DNA of 5,222 nucleotides from Rickettsia typhi (GTDB taxonomy: Bacteria > Pseudomonadota > Alphaproteobacteria > Rickettsiales > UBA1997): the NCBI GenBank assembly GCA_945861125.1, contig CAMASZ010000094.1, positions 1 through 5,222 on the forward strand. Reading direction: 5' to 3'. This document shows positions 1-5,222 of this stretch, piece after piece; the first letter of the stretch is position 1, and every line of letters starts with the position of its first letter. Position numbers and translations under genes: made by a program. The notes beneath the pieces were generated by a model. That model was given only the letters and a program-made list of their open reading frames with translations, was not told the DNA's origin and ran no database searches.

Positions 1-75
1 CACCTAAAATAACTCTTTATCTAAAATCCCTATAAAACAATACTTATCTTAAAATCGCAGTAGAATAGATTAAAA

Positions 76-81
76 TATAAT
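76..81 (+). promoter_or_regulatory. Possible -10 box (TATAAT) for the small exported-protein gene
   Basis: A perfect TATAAT hexamer lies 21 nt before the ATG at 103, a plausible place for a sigma-70-type -10 element. No convincing -35 hexamer is seen 16-18 nt upstream; the spot holds AATCGC. In sequence this AT-rich such hexamers also arise by chance. The rest of 1-102 shows no gene on either strand: the plus frames hit stops early and the minus strand shows no CAT (reverse ATG). The immediate leader of the gene (AACTCAAATAA before ATG) has no Shine-Dalgarno sequence. Confidence 0.35.
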
Positions 82-102
82 TTTTTAAATAAACTCAAAT
101 AA

Positions 103-486
103 ATGATAAAATTTTTAATAATTATTATATTATCATTGGCAATAACCAAAATTCTTCATGCTTTCTTTGATGATAAAAAATCAATTAGCGATGAAAATAA
201 AAAAGAAATGATCTACAAAATAATTCCTAGTGGTGGTGTGGTCGGTTGTTTATCTACGAATCTTTATAAAAAAATGTCTTCATATTATAAAAAAAAAGAG
301 TACAAAAAAATCCGTAAAATGATTAATGATAAATCTTGTTTTGTTTTTCAAAAAGGCGAAGAGATTATTGGAGATAGTAATATATGCAATAAGAATAATA
401 CCTATGGTGATGTATTTATGTTTTCAACAAAAAAATTTATTGTGGGTAGAATATTTCTACCATGTTATGCGATAGTTCCTAGTTAG
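103..486 (+). CDS. Small exported or membrane-anchored protein, function unknown
   Basis: This 127-residue protein is not recognised as a named family. Residues 2-15 are a strongly hydrophobic stretch after a single Lys (MIKFLIIIIL), followed by LHA-FF at 18-22, which would fit signal peptidase cleavage after Ala20; it could equally be an uncleaved N-terminal anchor. The mature part is Lys-rich (YYKKKEYKKIRK at about 61-72) and has four cysteines (C49, C79, C95, C121), so disulfides in the periplasm or outside the cell are possible. The arrangement G-C-L at 48-50, a charged helical stretch, then C-F-V near 79-81 resembles small exported proteobacterial proteins of unknown function, but this is an impression only. 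The start is the first ATG of the frame and places the hydrophobic segment at the N-terminus. The 3' end overlaps the convergent uup gene by 8 bp. A run of nine A at 289-297 lies inside the gene. It has the same AT-rich character as its neighbours. Confidence 0.7.
   Translation: MIKFLIIIILSLAITKILHAFFDDKKSISDENKKEMIYKIIPSGGVVGCLSTNLYKKMSSYYKKKEYKKIRKMINDKSCFVFQKGEEIIGDSNICNKNNTYGDVFMFSTKKFIVGRIFLPCYAIVPS
289..297 (+). repeat. A9 homopolymer inside the small exported-protein gene
   Basis: Nine consecutive A encode three Lys codons in the YYKKKEYKK segment. Runs of this length are known sites of polymerase slippage in AT-rich bacterial genomes. The frame here is intact. Confidence 0.85.
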
Positions 487-2326
487 TATTTAATATTTTT
501 TCAATTTCTTGCCACTTCTCTTCTAGTTTTTCTAATTGTTCCTGATAGCTCTTTATTTCGTTTCCTATAAGCGATAAATTAGCGTTATTTCTATTTTCAG
601 TAGTCATTAGCTCATTGTTAAGATCGCTAATAATTTTTTCAATTTTTTCAATTTTTTGAATTATTTTTTCTAACTCTAACTTTAATTTATTTTTTGATTT
701 AAAGCTGTTCTTGATAAGCGAATTATCATTTAATTTATTACTAGTTGATAATTTGCTATTTAGTGTATTTTCATCTTTTTTTGAAGTACTTTTTTTAAAC
801 TTATAACTTAAATAATCAGAATACGCACCCAAGCAGTAATCAATTGATCCATTATTTTCAAATGCAATTATGCTTGTTACTACATTATCTAAAAATTCTC
901 TATCATGTGAAACCAAAATCAAAGTTCCTTGGTATTTTTCTAAATAGTTTTCGAGAATATCCATTGAGTCCATATCTAAATCGTTAGTCGGTTCATCTAA
1001 TATTAATAGATTTCCTGGATTGGCTAAAATTTTGGCTAAAACCAATCTATTTTGTTGACCTCCTGATAATGTATTTACTATTCTATATCGATCATTCGGA
1101 TCAAACATAAAATCACGAAGATAGCCACAAATATGTCTGGTTTTATTATTAGCCAATTGAATATAATCAGAACCACTTTCACACAATATATCTTGAATTG
1201 AAGAATTTGGCGTTATAGAACTTCTTGATTGATCAAAATATGATATTTTGATATCTTTGGCTAGCTTTATATTCCCCGAATCTGGCTGAATATCGTTAAT
1301 AATTAATTTAAGTAAAGTTGATTTTCCTGAGCCATTTTTACCAACAATTCCTATTCTTTCACCTCTCAATACTTTTAGCGAGAATTTATCGATAATTTTT
1401 TGAGAGTAATCACCATCCGCTACAGGATAAGATTTAGAAATGTTATTAAAATTAATTAATAGCTGAGGAGAATCTTCTTCGATTTTTTGATTTTCTATTT
1501 TAATTGAATTTTGATTGGATTTTAATACCCTTTTTTGTTCATCAAATTTTATTCTTAATTCTTGTAAATAATGAAGTCTGCCAATGTTTCTTTTGCGTCT
1601 TGCTGTTACTCCAGTTTGAAGCCATTCACTTTCCAATTCTAATTTTTTTTCAAGATTTTGTAAAGTACGAATTTCATGATTAATTATATTTTCAGACCAT
1701 TCATCAAAATTTCTATAACCATTGTTATTTATTTTTATTTGACCCTCTCTTATCCAAAAAATTTTATTAGAAATTTGTTCTAAAAATTTTCTATCATGAG
1801 ATATTATTATTAAGGCACCTTTATAATTAATTAAATAATTTTCGAGCCATTCGATTATTTCTATATCTAAATGATTTGTTGGTTCGTCTAGTAATAAAAT
1901 ATCTGGCTCAATAATCAATGATTTGGCAAGATTTACCCTTCGTTTTTGACCACCAGAAAGGTCGCTGGTTATCGCATTTTTATTGATCTTTAATTTTTCA
2001 CATATTATGTCAATTAAATAACTTTTATTATCATCAATCTTTAAATCTTTTTTTATAAAATCATAAACGGAGATACTATCGAATATCTTTTCACTTTGAG
2101 TTAGGTGGCTAATTGTTAAATTAGGCATTTTCCACAGTTCACCTCTATCAAACTCAATCTTGTTAGCTATGCAATTCATTAAAGTGCTTTTTCCTACGCC
2201 GTTTTTACCAATAAGGCATATTTTATCATGCGAAAATATGTTTAAACTTAGATTTTCAAAAAGGTTTTTTTTGGCAAAAGATATGGTTGCATCTTTGATA
2301 GTTAAAACGGGGGAGCGATTAATCAT
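479..2326 (-). CDS. uup: ABC-F family ATPase, Uup type
   Basis: This is a cytoplasmic ABC-F protein with two ATPase domains and no membrane segments. ABC-F proteins act on the ribosome (translation rescue or modulation), and Uup has also been linked to DNA metabolism through its C-terminal DNA-binding coiled coil. Domain 1 has Walker A GKNGVGKST (40-48), signature LSGGQ (123-127), Walker B LLLDEPTNHLD (about 144-153) and switch His177. The inter-domain linker carries the Uup-like WLQTGVTARRKRNIGR block (235-250). Domain 2 has Walker A GKNGSGKST (329-337), LSGGQ (420-424), Walker B ILDEPTNDLD (442-451) and His474. The EPTNDLD variant in domain 2 is typical of Uup. A polar Ser/Asn/Lys linker (about 511-545) leads to a coiled coil (about 546-613). 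The 615-residue length is normal and all nucleotide-binding motifs are intact. The start at MINRSPVLTIKD matches the family N-terminus. There is no Shine-Dalgarno sequence (AATAGAAATTTA before ATG). The other ABC-F subgroups are less likely because of the linker and C-terminus. Confidence 0.95.
   Translation of the reverse strand: MINRSPVLTIKDATISFAKKNLFENLSLNIFSHDKICLIGKNGVGKSTLMNCIANKIEFDRGELWKMPNLTISHLTQSEKIFDSISVYDFIKKDLKIDDNKSYLIDIICEKLKINKNAITSDLSGGQKRRVNLAKSLIIEPDILLLDEPTNHLDIEIIEWLENYLINYKGALIIISHDRKFLEQISNKIFWIREGQIKINNNGYRNFDEWSENIINHEIRTLQNLEKKLELESEWLQTGVTARRKRNIGRLHYLQELRIKFDEQKRVLKSNQNSIKIENQKIEEDSPQLLINFNNISKSYPVADGDYSQKIIDKFSLKVLRGERIGIVGKNGSGKSTLLKLIINDIQPDSGNIKLAKDIKISYFDQSRSSITPNSSIQDILCESGSDYIQLANNKTRHICGYLRDFMFDPNDRYRIVNTLSGGQQNRLVLAKILANPGNLLILDEPTNDLDMDSMDILENYLEKYQGTLILVSHDREFLDNVVTSIIAFENNGSIDYCLGAYSDYLSYKFKKSTSKKDENTLNSKLSTSNKLNDNSLIKNSFKSKNKLKLELEKIIQKIEKIEKIISDLNNELMTTENRNNANLSLIGNEIKSYQEQLEKLEEKWQEIEKILNTN
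632..658 (-). repeat. Three tandem 9-bp units in the uup coiled coil
   Basis: On the plus strand AATTTTTTC occurs twice in tandem (632-640, 641-649) and a third time as AATTTTTTG (650-658). In the uup frame this encodes QKI-EKI-EKI (residues 557-565) in the C-terminal coiled coil. Because the unit is three codons long, slippage would change coiled-coil length without a frameshift. Confidence 0.85.
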
Positions 2327-2406
2327 TAAATTTCTATTTAATTATTTATTAACTATGTTAGAATAGCTTTGTTTCCTAGGTTTATAGTTTATTAATATAT
2401 AAAAAT
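2327..2406. promoter_or_regulatory. Divergent intergenic region with promoters for uup and the M16 peptidase gene
   Basis: This 80-bp gap separates two divergent genes and must supply both promoters unless transcripts start inside coding sequence. On the plus strand TATAGT at 2383-2388 could be a -10 for the peptidase gene, but the nearest -35-like hexamer (TTAGAA, 2358-2363) is 19 nt away and poor. On the minus strand TATTCT (2365-2360) and TAACAT (2360-2355) are -10-like, with no matching -35. CCTAGG at 2375-2380 is a lone 6-bp palindrome whose flanks do not extend the symmetry. Neither gene has a Shine-Dalgarno sequence. The promoter role is inferred from gene orientation more than from motifs. 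Confidence 0.45.
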
Positions 2407-3657
2407 ATGTCAAAAAAACAAATATATAAATTGCCAAATCAATTAAGAATATCAGTAGATGAGATGAAAGAAGTTGAAACTGTATCGATAGGAGTATTTG
2501 TAAATACTGGTAGTAGAAATGAAAATTTGAAAATAAATGGTATTTCTCATTTTCTTGAACATATGGCTTTTAAGGGAACAAAAAAAAGATCAGCAAAACA
2601 AATCGCTGAGGAGTTTGAGGGAATAGGGGGTTATATAAACGCTTATACCTCAAAAGAAAAAACCGTCTATTACACTAAGGTTTTAAAACAACATGCTGAA
2701 TTTGCTGTAGAATTTCTCTCAGATATATTGCAAAATTCTACTTTTGATAACAAAGAACTTGAGAAAGAGCGCGGTGTTATTTTGCAAGAAATTGCTATGA
2801 CCAATGATTCACCAGATGATATAATTTTTGATTATTTTCAAAGTACTGCTTATGGTAATCAGTCATTAGGTCAATCTATTCTTGGGTCGCCAGAAAATAT
2901 TAAAAAATTTTCTAGAGAAAATTTTATTAACTATATAAATGATCAATATAACTATCGCGATATTGCAATAGTAGGGTCAGGCAGTATTAAAGAGGGTAAT
3001 TTGGTAAAATGGTCAGAAAAATATTTTAATAATTTAGGTAAAAACAAAATTAAACCTTTAGAAATCAATAAATATAAGGGTGGTGAATTATTAAAAGAAA
3101 AAAAATTAGAACAAGTTAATTTAATTATTGGCTTTGACGGTTTATCATATAATCATCAAGACTATTATAAAATTCAGGTTTTAGCCATGATTCTAGGCGG
3201 GGGAATGTCATCTAGATTATTTCAAGAAATTAGAGAGAATCAAGGATTGGCTTATTCAATTTATGCCTTTAACTATAGTTTTCAAGATTCGGGTTTATTT
3301 GGAATATATGCAGGAACAACTCCCGATAAATCTAATCAATTAATAAATTCTGTAAAAGAACAGATTAATAAAATTTGTAAAAAAATTGATAAATCTGAGT
3401 TGGATAGAGTAAAAACCCAATTTCAAGCGGGATTGTTAATGTCCAAAGAAAGCACTAGTTCCAGAATGCAAAAATTAGGCTCTGATATAATTTCTTATAA
3501 CAAGATTATTTCAGATAAAGAAATAATCAGTAAAATTAGAAAAATTACAGAAAAAGAAATTTCGCAATTAGCTAGTAAAATTTTTATTAACACTAAAACT
3601 ACTTTTTCTGCAATTGGTAATGTTAAAAATATTAAATCCTTTTCAAAAATAAATTAA
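2407..3657 (+). CDS. M16 family zinc metallopeptidase (mitochondrial processing peptidase-like)
   Basis: This 416-residue, single-chain M16B-type protease is the usual length for the bacterial family related to mitochondrial processing peptidase. The N-terminal domain has the inverted zinc motif HFLEH (H48, E51, H52) inside GISHFLEHMAFKGT, and the third zinc ligand is probably E128 in LQEIAM. These are all the catalytic residues expected. AEEFEGIGGYINAYTSKE (68-85) is a conserved family block and is close to the Rickettsia version. The C-terminal domain has LGGGMSSRLFQEIRENQGLAYS (263-284) with R276 and Y283, the substrate-binding Arg/Tyr pair of the family. No signal peptide or membrane segment is seen, so it is probably cytoplasmic, although some relatives act in the periplasm. 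The start fits the family N-terminus (LPNQLRI soon after Met) and has no Shine-Dalgarno sequence. The substrate is unknown; peptide turnover is the usual inference. The stop codon interlocks with that of the convergent hydrolase gene. I see no second M16 subunit gene beside it. Confidence 0.93.
   Translation: MSKKQIYKLPNQLRISVDEMKEVETVSIGVFVNTGSRNENLKINGISHFLEHMAFKGTKKRSAKQIAEEFEGIGGYINAYTSKEKTVYYTKVLKQHAEFAVEFLSDILQNSTFDNKELEKERGVILQEIAMTNDSPDDIIFDYFQSTAYGNQSLGQSILGSPENIKKFSRENFINYINDQYNYRDIAIVGSGSIKEGNLVKWSEKYFNNLGKNKIKPLEINKYKGGELLKEKKLEQVNLIIGFDGLSYNHQDYYKIQVLAMILGGGMSSRLFQEIRENQGLAYSIYAFNYSFQDSGLFGIYAGTTPDKSNQLINSVKEQINKICKKIDKSELDRVKTQFQAGLLMSKESTSSRMQKLGSDIISYNKIISDKEIISKIRKITEKEISQLASKIFINTKTTFSAIGNVKNIKSFSKIN
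3654..3657. other. Interlocked convergent stop codons (TTAA)
   Basis: The palindrome TTAA serves two genes: TAA at 3655-3657 ends the peptidase gene and the reverse complement of 3654-3656 ends the hydrolase gene. There is no intergenic space for a terminator between them, so each transcript must end inside the other gene. Confidence 0.9.
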
Positions 3658-4715
3658 TTTATAACAATTTTTTCTCCCGGTTTTAATGTTATAAAGCTTT
3701 TTTCTAAATTTAATTCTTGTTTGAATTTATTTAGATCATTAATTGGATCATTAAAATTATCAGTCCCAAGTTTAAAAGTTCCATAATGCATAGCAATTGA
3801 TTTTTCGGCGTGTAAATCAAGATGAGCTTGAATTGCTTGCTTTGGACTAGTATGATGTCTAAACATAAAATCTTCAGGTTTATAAGCGCCAATTGGGAGT
3901 AGGGCTAGTTTAAATTTTCCTATTTTGTTGTAAGCATCTTGAAAATGATTATTGTATCCAGTGTCGCCAGCAAAATAAATATTACCAATTTTACTTTGAA
4001 TTGCAAATGCTCCCCATAAGCTAGCATTACTACCAAAAAATGATCTTTTTGACCAGTGTTGTGCTTTTAAGAAACTAATAGTAATTTTTTTAAAAACAAA
4101 ATTCTCTTGCCAATCCATTTCGGTGCAATTTATTTTTAATTTTTTTAAATGATTTAAGTAATAACAATTTCCTAGGCCAGTTAAAAATTTTGGATTGGAG
4201 TGATCTTTTAATTTTTTGATTGTTGGAATATCCATGTGGTCATAGTGCGAATGACTGATTAAAACCAGATCTATTCTTGGAAGATTTTCAAATTTTATTC
4301 CAACTTGTTGAGCACGAATAGGGCCAATAAATGAAAGTGGACTAGCTCTTTTTGACCAAATTGGATCAGTTAAAATATTAAGGTCTTGAAGTTGTATTAA
4401 AAAAGTAGAGTGTCCAACAAATGTTGCATGAATGGTGTTATTGTTAATTATATTTTCAGGTATTGCTTGATTAACTAAAATTTCTTGATCTTGCCATTGT
4501 GTTTTGCCATGTTTTTTTTCATAATCAATTTTAGATTTGAAATATGAAAAAAATTTTTTATTAGAATTTTTTTCTAAGTTAATATCGTAAAATTTTTTAC
4601 CGTCAAAATGATCAGAAATACTACCTTGATAATAATTTTTTTCATTAAAATATAAATAACATAAGAAATATGTTATTAAAATAAAAATCAGAATAATAAA
4701 AATAATTTTCTTCAT
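3654..4715 (-). CDS. Membrane-anchored metallo-beta-lactamase-fold hydrolase, NAPE-PLD-like
   Basis: This 353-residue protein is a predicted zinc hydrolase of the NAPE-PLD/UlaG branch of the metallo-beta-lactamase fold. Residues 3-23 form one hydrophobic helix after MKK, probably an inner-membrane anchor with the enzyme facing the periplasm; Cys19 is not in a good lipobox. Family marks in order are SDHFDGKKFY (34-43), VGHSTFLIQ (100-108), LTDPIWSKRASP (115-126), the metal motif HSHYDHMD (155-162), AQHWS (218-222), LWGAF (233-237), FAGDTGY (248-254), LLPIGAY (272-278) and MHYGTF (309-314). From memory of human NAPE-PLD, ligands H185, H187, D189, H190, H253, D284 and H343 correspond to H155, H157, D159, H160, H220, D251 and H310, and H321 to H288; the spacings 220-251, 251-310 and 288-310 are identical. 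NAPE-PLD cleaves N-acyl-phosphatidylethanolamine, but the bacterial substrate is not shown here. The start overlaps no gene and lies 5 nt after the upstream gene's stop, suggesting one transcript. Confidence 0.88.
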   Translation of the reverse strand: MKKIIFIILIFILITYFLCYLYFNEKNYYQGSISDHFDGKKFYDINLEKNSNKKFFSYFKSKIDYEKKHGKTQWQDQEILVNQAIPENIINNNTIHATFVGHSTFLIQLQDLNILTDPIWSKRASPLSFIGPIRAQQVGIKFENLPRIDLVLISHSHYDHMDIPTIKKLKDHSNPKFLTGLGNCYYLNHLKKLKINCTEMDWQENFVFKKITISFLKAQHWSKRSFFGSNASLWGAFAIQSKIGNIYFAGDTGYNNHFQDAYNKIGKFKLALLPIGAYKPEDFMFRHHTSPKQAIQAHLDLHAEKSIAMHYGTFKLGTDNFNDPINDLNKFKQELNLEKSFITLKPGEKIVIN

Positions 4716-4720
4716 TTTAC

Positions 4721-5140
4721 TTATCTAACGTTACTTGGCGAAAATGGACCTTGAGCTCCCAATGTTGAAGTTCCTGAATTAATTACAAGATTTCCTTCTT
4801 GCATTTTGTCAAGTTGATAATTTCCTAATTCATCAAAACTAACTCCTTCATGCCCAATTCTGCCAAAACCAGTTGCACTATCATTATCAAACATTCTTTC
4901 AAAAATATTTCCAGATAAAGCGTTCGAATCTATTAACTGAGTTGTTGCAGAATCAATATTTGCTGAAAAACAATCTATTCCTTTGCCTAAAGCCTCATTA
5001 ATTAAAGGTGGTGATCCAATATGATCTCCTAATCCTTTATTTCCAGCTGGAATTGCCTGACCTGCATGAATAGATGAGTGATTACTCGAAGAAAGTTGAT
5101 CACTTATCAAAGCCGAAGTTAATGCTGTTTTTTCAGACAT
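4721..5140 (-). CDS. Ser/Gly-rich hypothetical protein, function unknown
   Basis: This 139-residue protein is not recognised. It has no signal peptide, hydrophobic helix or known catalytic motif. Composition is unusual for this window: 19 Ser and 17 Gly, few Lys, one Cys (C57), and a somewhat lower A+T content than the neighbouring genes. The N-terminal third is polar and probably flexible (LSSSNHSSIHAGQAIPAG, about 16-33). The middle holds short helix-like stretches (LINEALGKGIDCF and NIFERMFDNDSA). The C-terminal part (VSFDELGNYQLDKM, then NSGTSTLGAQGPFSPS) looks like small beta or loop segments. It lies 5 nt upstream of the hydrolase gene and 11 nt downstream of another coding tail, all on one strand, which supports a real gene in an operon. 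The start is the first ATG after the upstream stop; the leader (AAGTAAATTTTAAAAAT) has no good Shine-Dalgarno sequence. An unfolded, secreted or structural role cannot be decided from sequence. Confidence 0.72.
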   Translation of the reverse strand: MSEKTALTSALISDQLSSSNHSSIHAGQAIPAGNKGLGDHIGSPPLINEALGKGIDCFSANIDSATTQLIDSNALSGNIFERMFDNDSATGFGRIGHEGVSFDELGNYQLDKMQEGNLVINSGTSTLGAQGPFSPSNVR

Positions 5141-5151
5141 ATTTTTAAAAT

Positions 5152-5222
5152 TTACTTATTATCAACTGCTGCTATAGCACTTAAGTTTAAAATATCATTA
5201 ATTGATGAGCGCATGGTAACTA
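5152..5222 (-). CDS. C-terminal tail of an unidentified gene, cut by the window edge
   Basis: Reading leftward from the window edge, an open frame gives VTMRSSINDILNLSAIAAV then DNK and a TAA stop at 5154-5152. The 5' end lies outside the window. The tail ends 11 nt before the next gene on the same strand, as expected for the upstream member of the same operon. Too little is visible to name a family. An ATG inside the tail (5214-5212) could instead start a 20-residue peptide, but a longer gene entering from the right is more likely. Confidence 0.5.
   Translation of the reverse strand, partial: VTMRSSINDILNLSAIAAVDNK

Noticed and set aside
81..86. T6 run before the first gene as the tail of an intrinsic terminator
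   Set aside because: No GC-rich hairpin precedes it; the upstream bases are nearly all A/T.
2160..2366. 68-residue open frame on the plus strand
   Set aside because: It lies almost wholly antisense to the 5' end of uup, whose Walker A motif is certain, and its product shows no family features.
2375..2380. CCTAGG palindrome in the divergent intergenic region as an operator
   Set aside because: The symmetry stops at 6 bp and the flanks (GTTT and TTTA) do not pair, so it is within chance expectation.
4660..4715. Hydrolase N-terminus as a lipoprotein signal (Cys19)
   Set aside because: The residues before the Cys (YFL) do not match a lipobox, and the hydrophobic stretch continues past it, which fits a membrane anchor better.
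5152..5214. A free-standing 20-residue peptide starting at the ATG at 5214
   Set aside because: The frame stays open to the window edge, so the end of a longer gene is the simpler reading; it cannot be settled without the flanking sequence.
1..5222. tRNA or rRNA genes, CRISPR arrays, insertion-sequence ends
   Set aside because: No cloverleaf, conserved rRNA segment, spaced direct repeats, terminal inverted repeats or transposase motifs were seen; nearly all sequence is covered by coding frames.

Overview
The window is very AT-rich (by eye roughly 70-75% A+T), gene-dense, and written in Lys/Asn/Ile-heavy codons, with no clear Shine-Dalgarno sequence in front of any gene. The best taxonomic clue is a single-chain M16 peptidase whose N-terminal domain reads like the Rickettsia/alphaproteobacterial 'mitochondrial processing peptidase-like' protein. 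I infer an AT-rich alphaproteobacterium, possibly a host-associated Rickettsiales- or Holosporales-type lineage. A free-living streamlined alphaproteobacterium is not excluded.

Layout, left to right: (1) 1-102 is a gene-free leader with a TATAAT box. (2) 103-486 (+) encodes a small exported or membrane-anchored protein of unknown function with four cysteines. (3) 479-2326 (-) encodes a complete Uup-type ABC-F ATPase with two ATPase domains and a C-terminal coiled coil; its 3' end overlaps gene 1 tail-to-tail by 8 bp. (4) 2327-2406 is a short divergent intergenic region that should hold the promoters of uup and the peptidase gene. (5) 2407-3657 (+) encodes the M16 zinc peptidase, with an intact HxxEH...E site and an intact C-terminal R/Y motif. 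(6) 3654-4715 (-) encodes a membrane-anchored metallo-beta-lactamase-fold hydrolase of the NAPE-PLD-like type; its stop codon interlocks with the peptidase stop. (7) 4721-5140 (-) encodes an unrecognised 139-residue Ser/Gly-rich protein 5 nt upstream of the hydrolase gene. (8) 5152 to the window edge (-) is the C-terminal tail of a further gene.

Genes 6-8 lie in one direction with gaps of 5 and 11 nt and are probably one operon, transcribed leftward from a promoter outside the window. The uup and peptidase genes are housekeeping-type. The least explained part is the hydrolase operon, where a predicted membrane-tethered phospholipase-like enzyme sits with one unrecognised, compositionally distinct small protein and one truncated gene. 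I saw no RNA gene, insertion sequence, CRISPR array or intrinsic terminator, and no clear evidence of a new multi-gene system beyond this operon.
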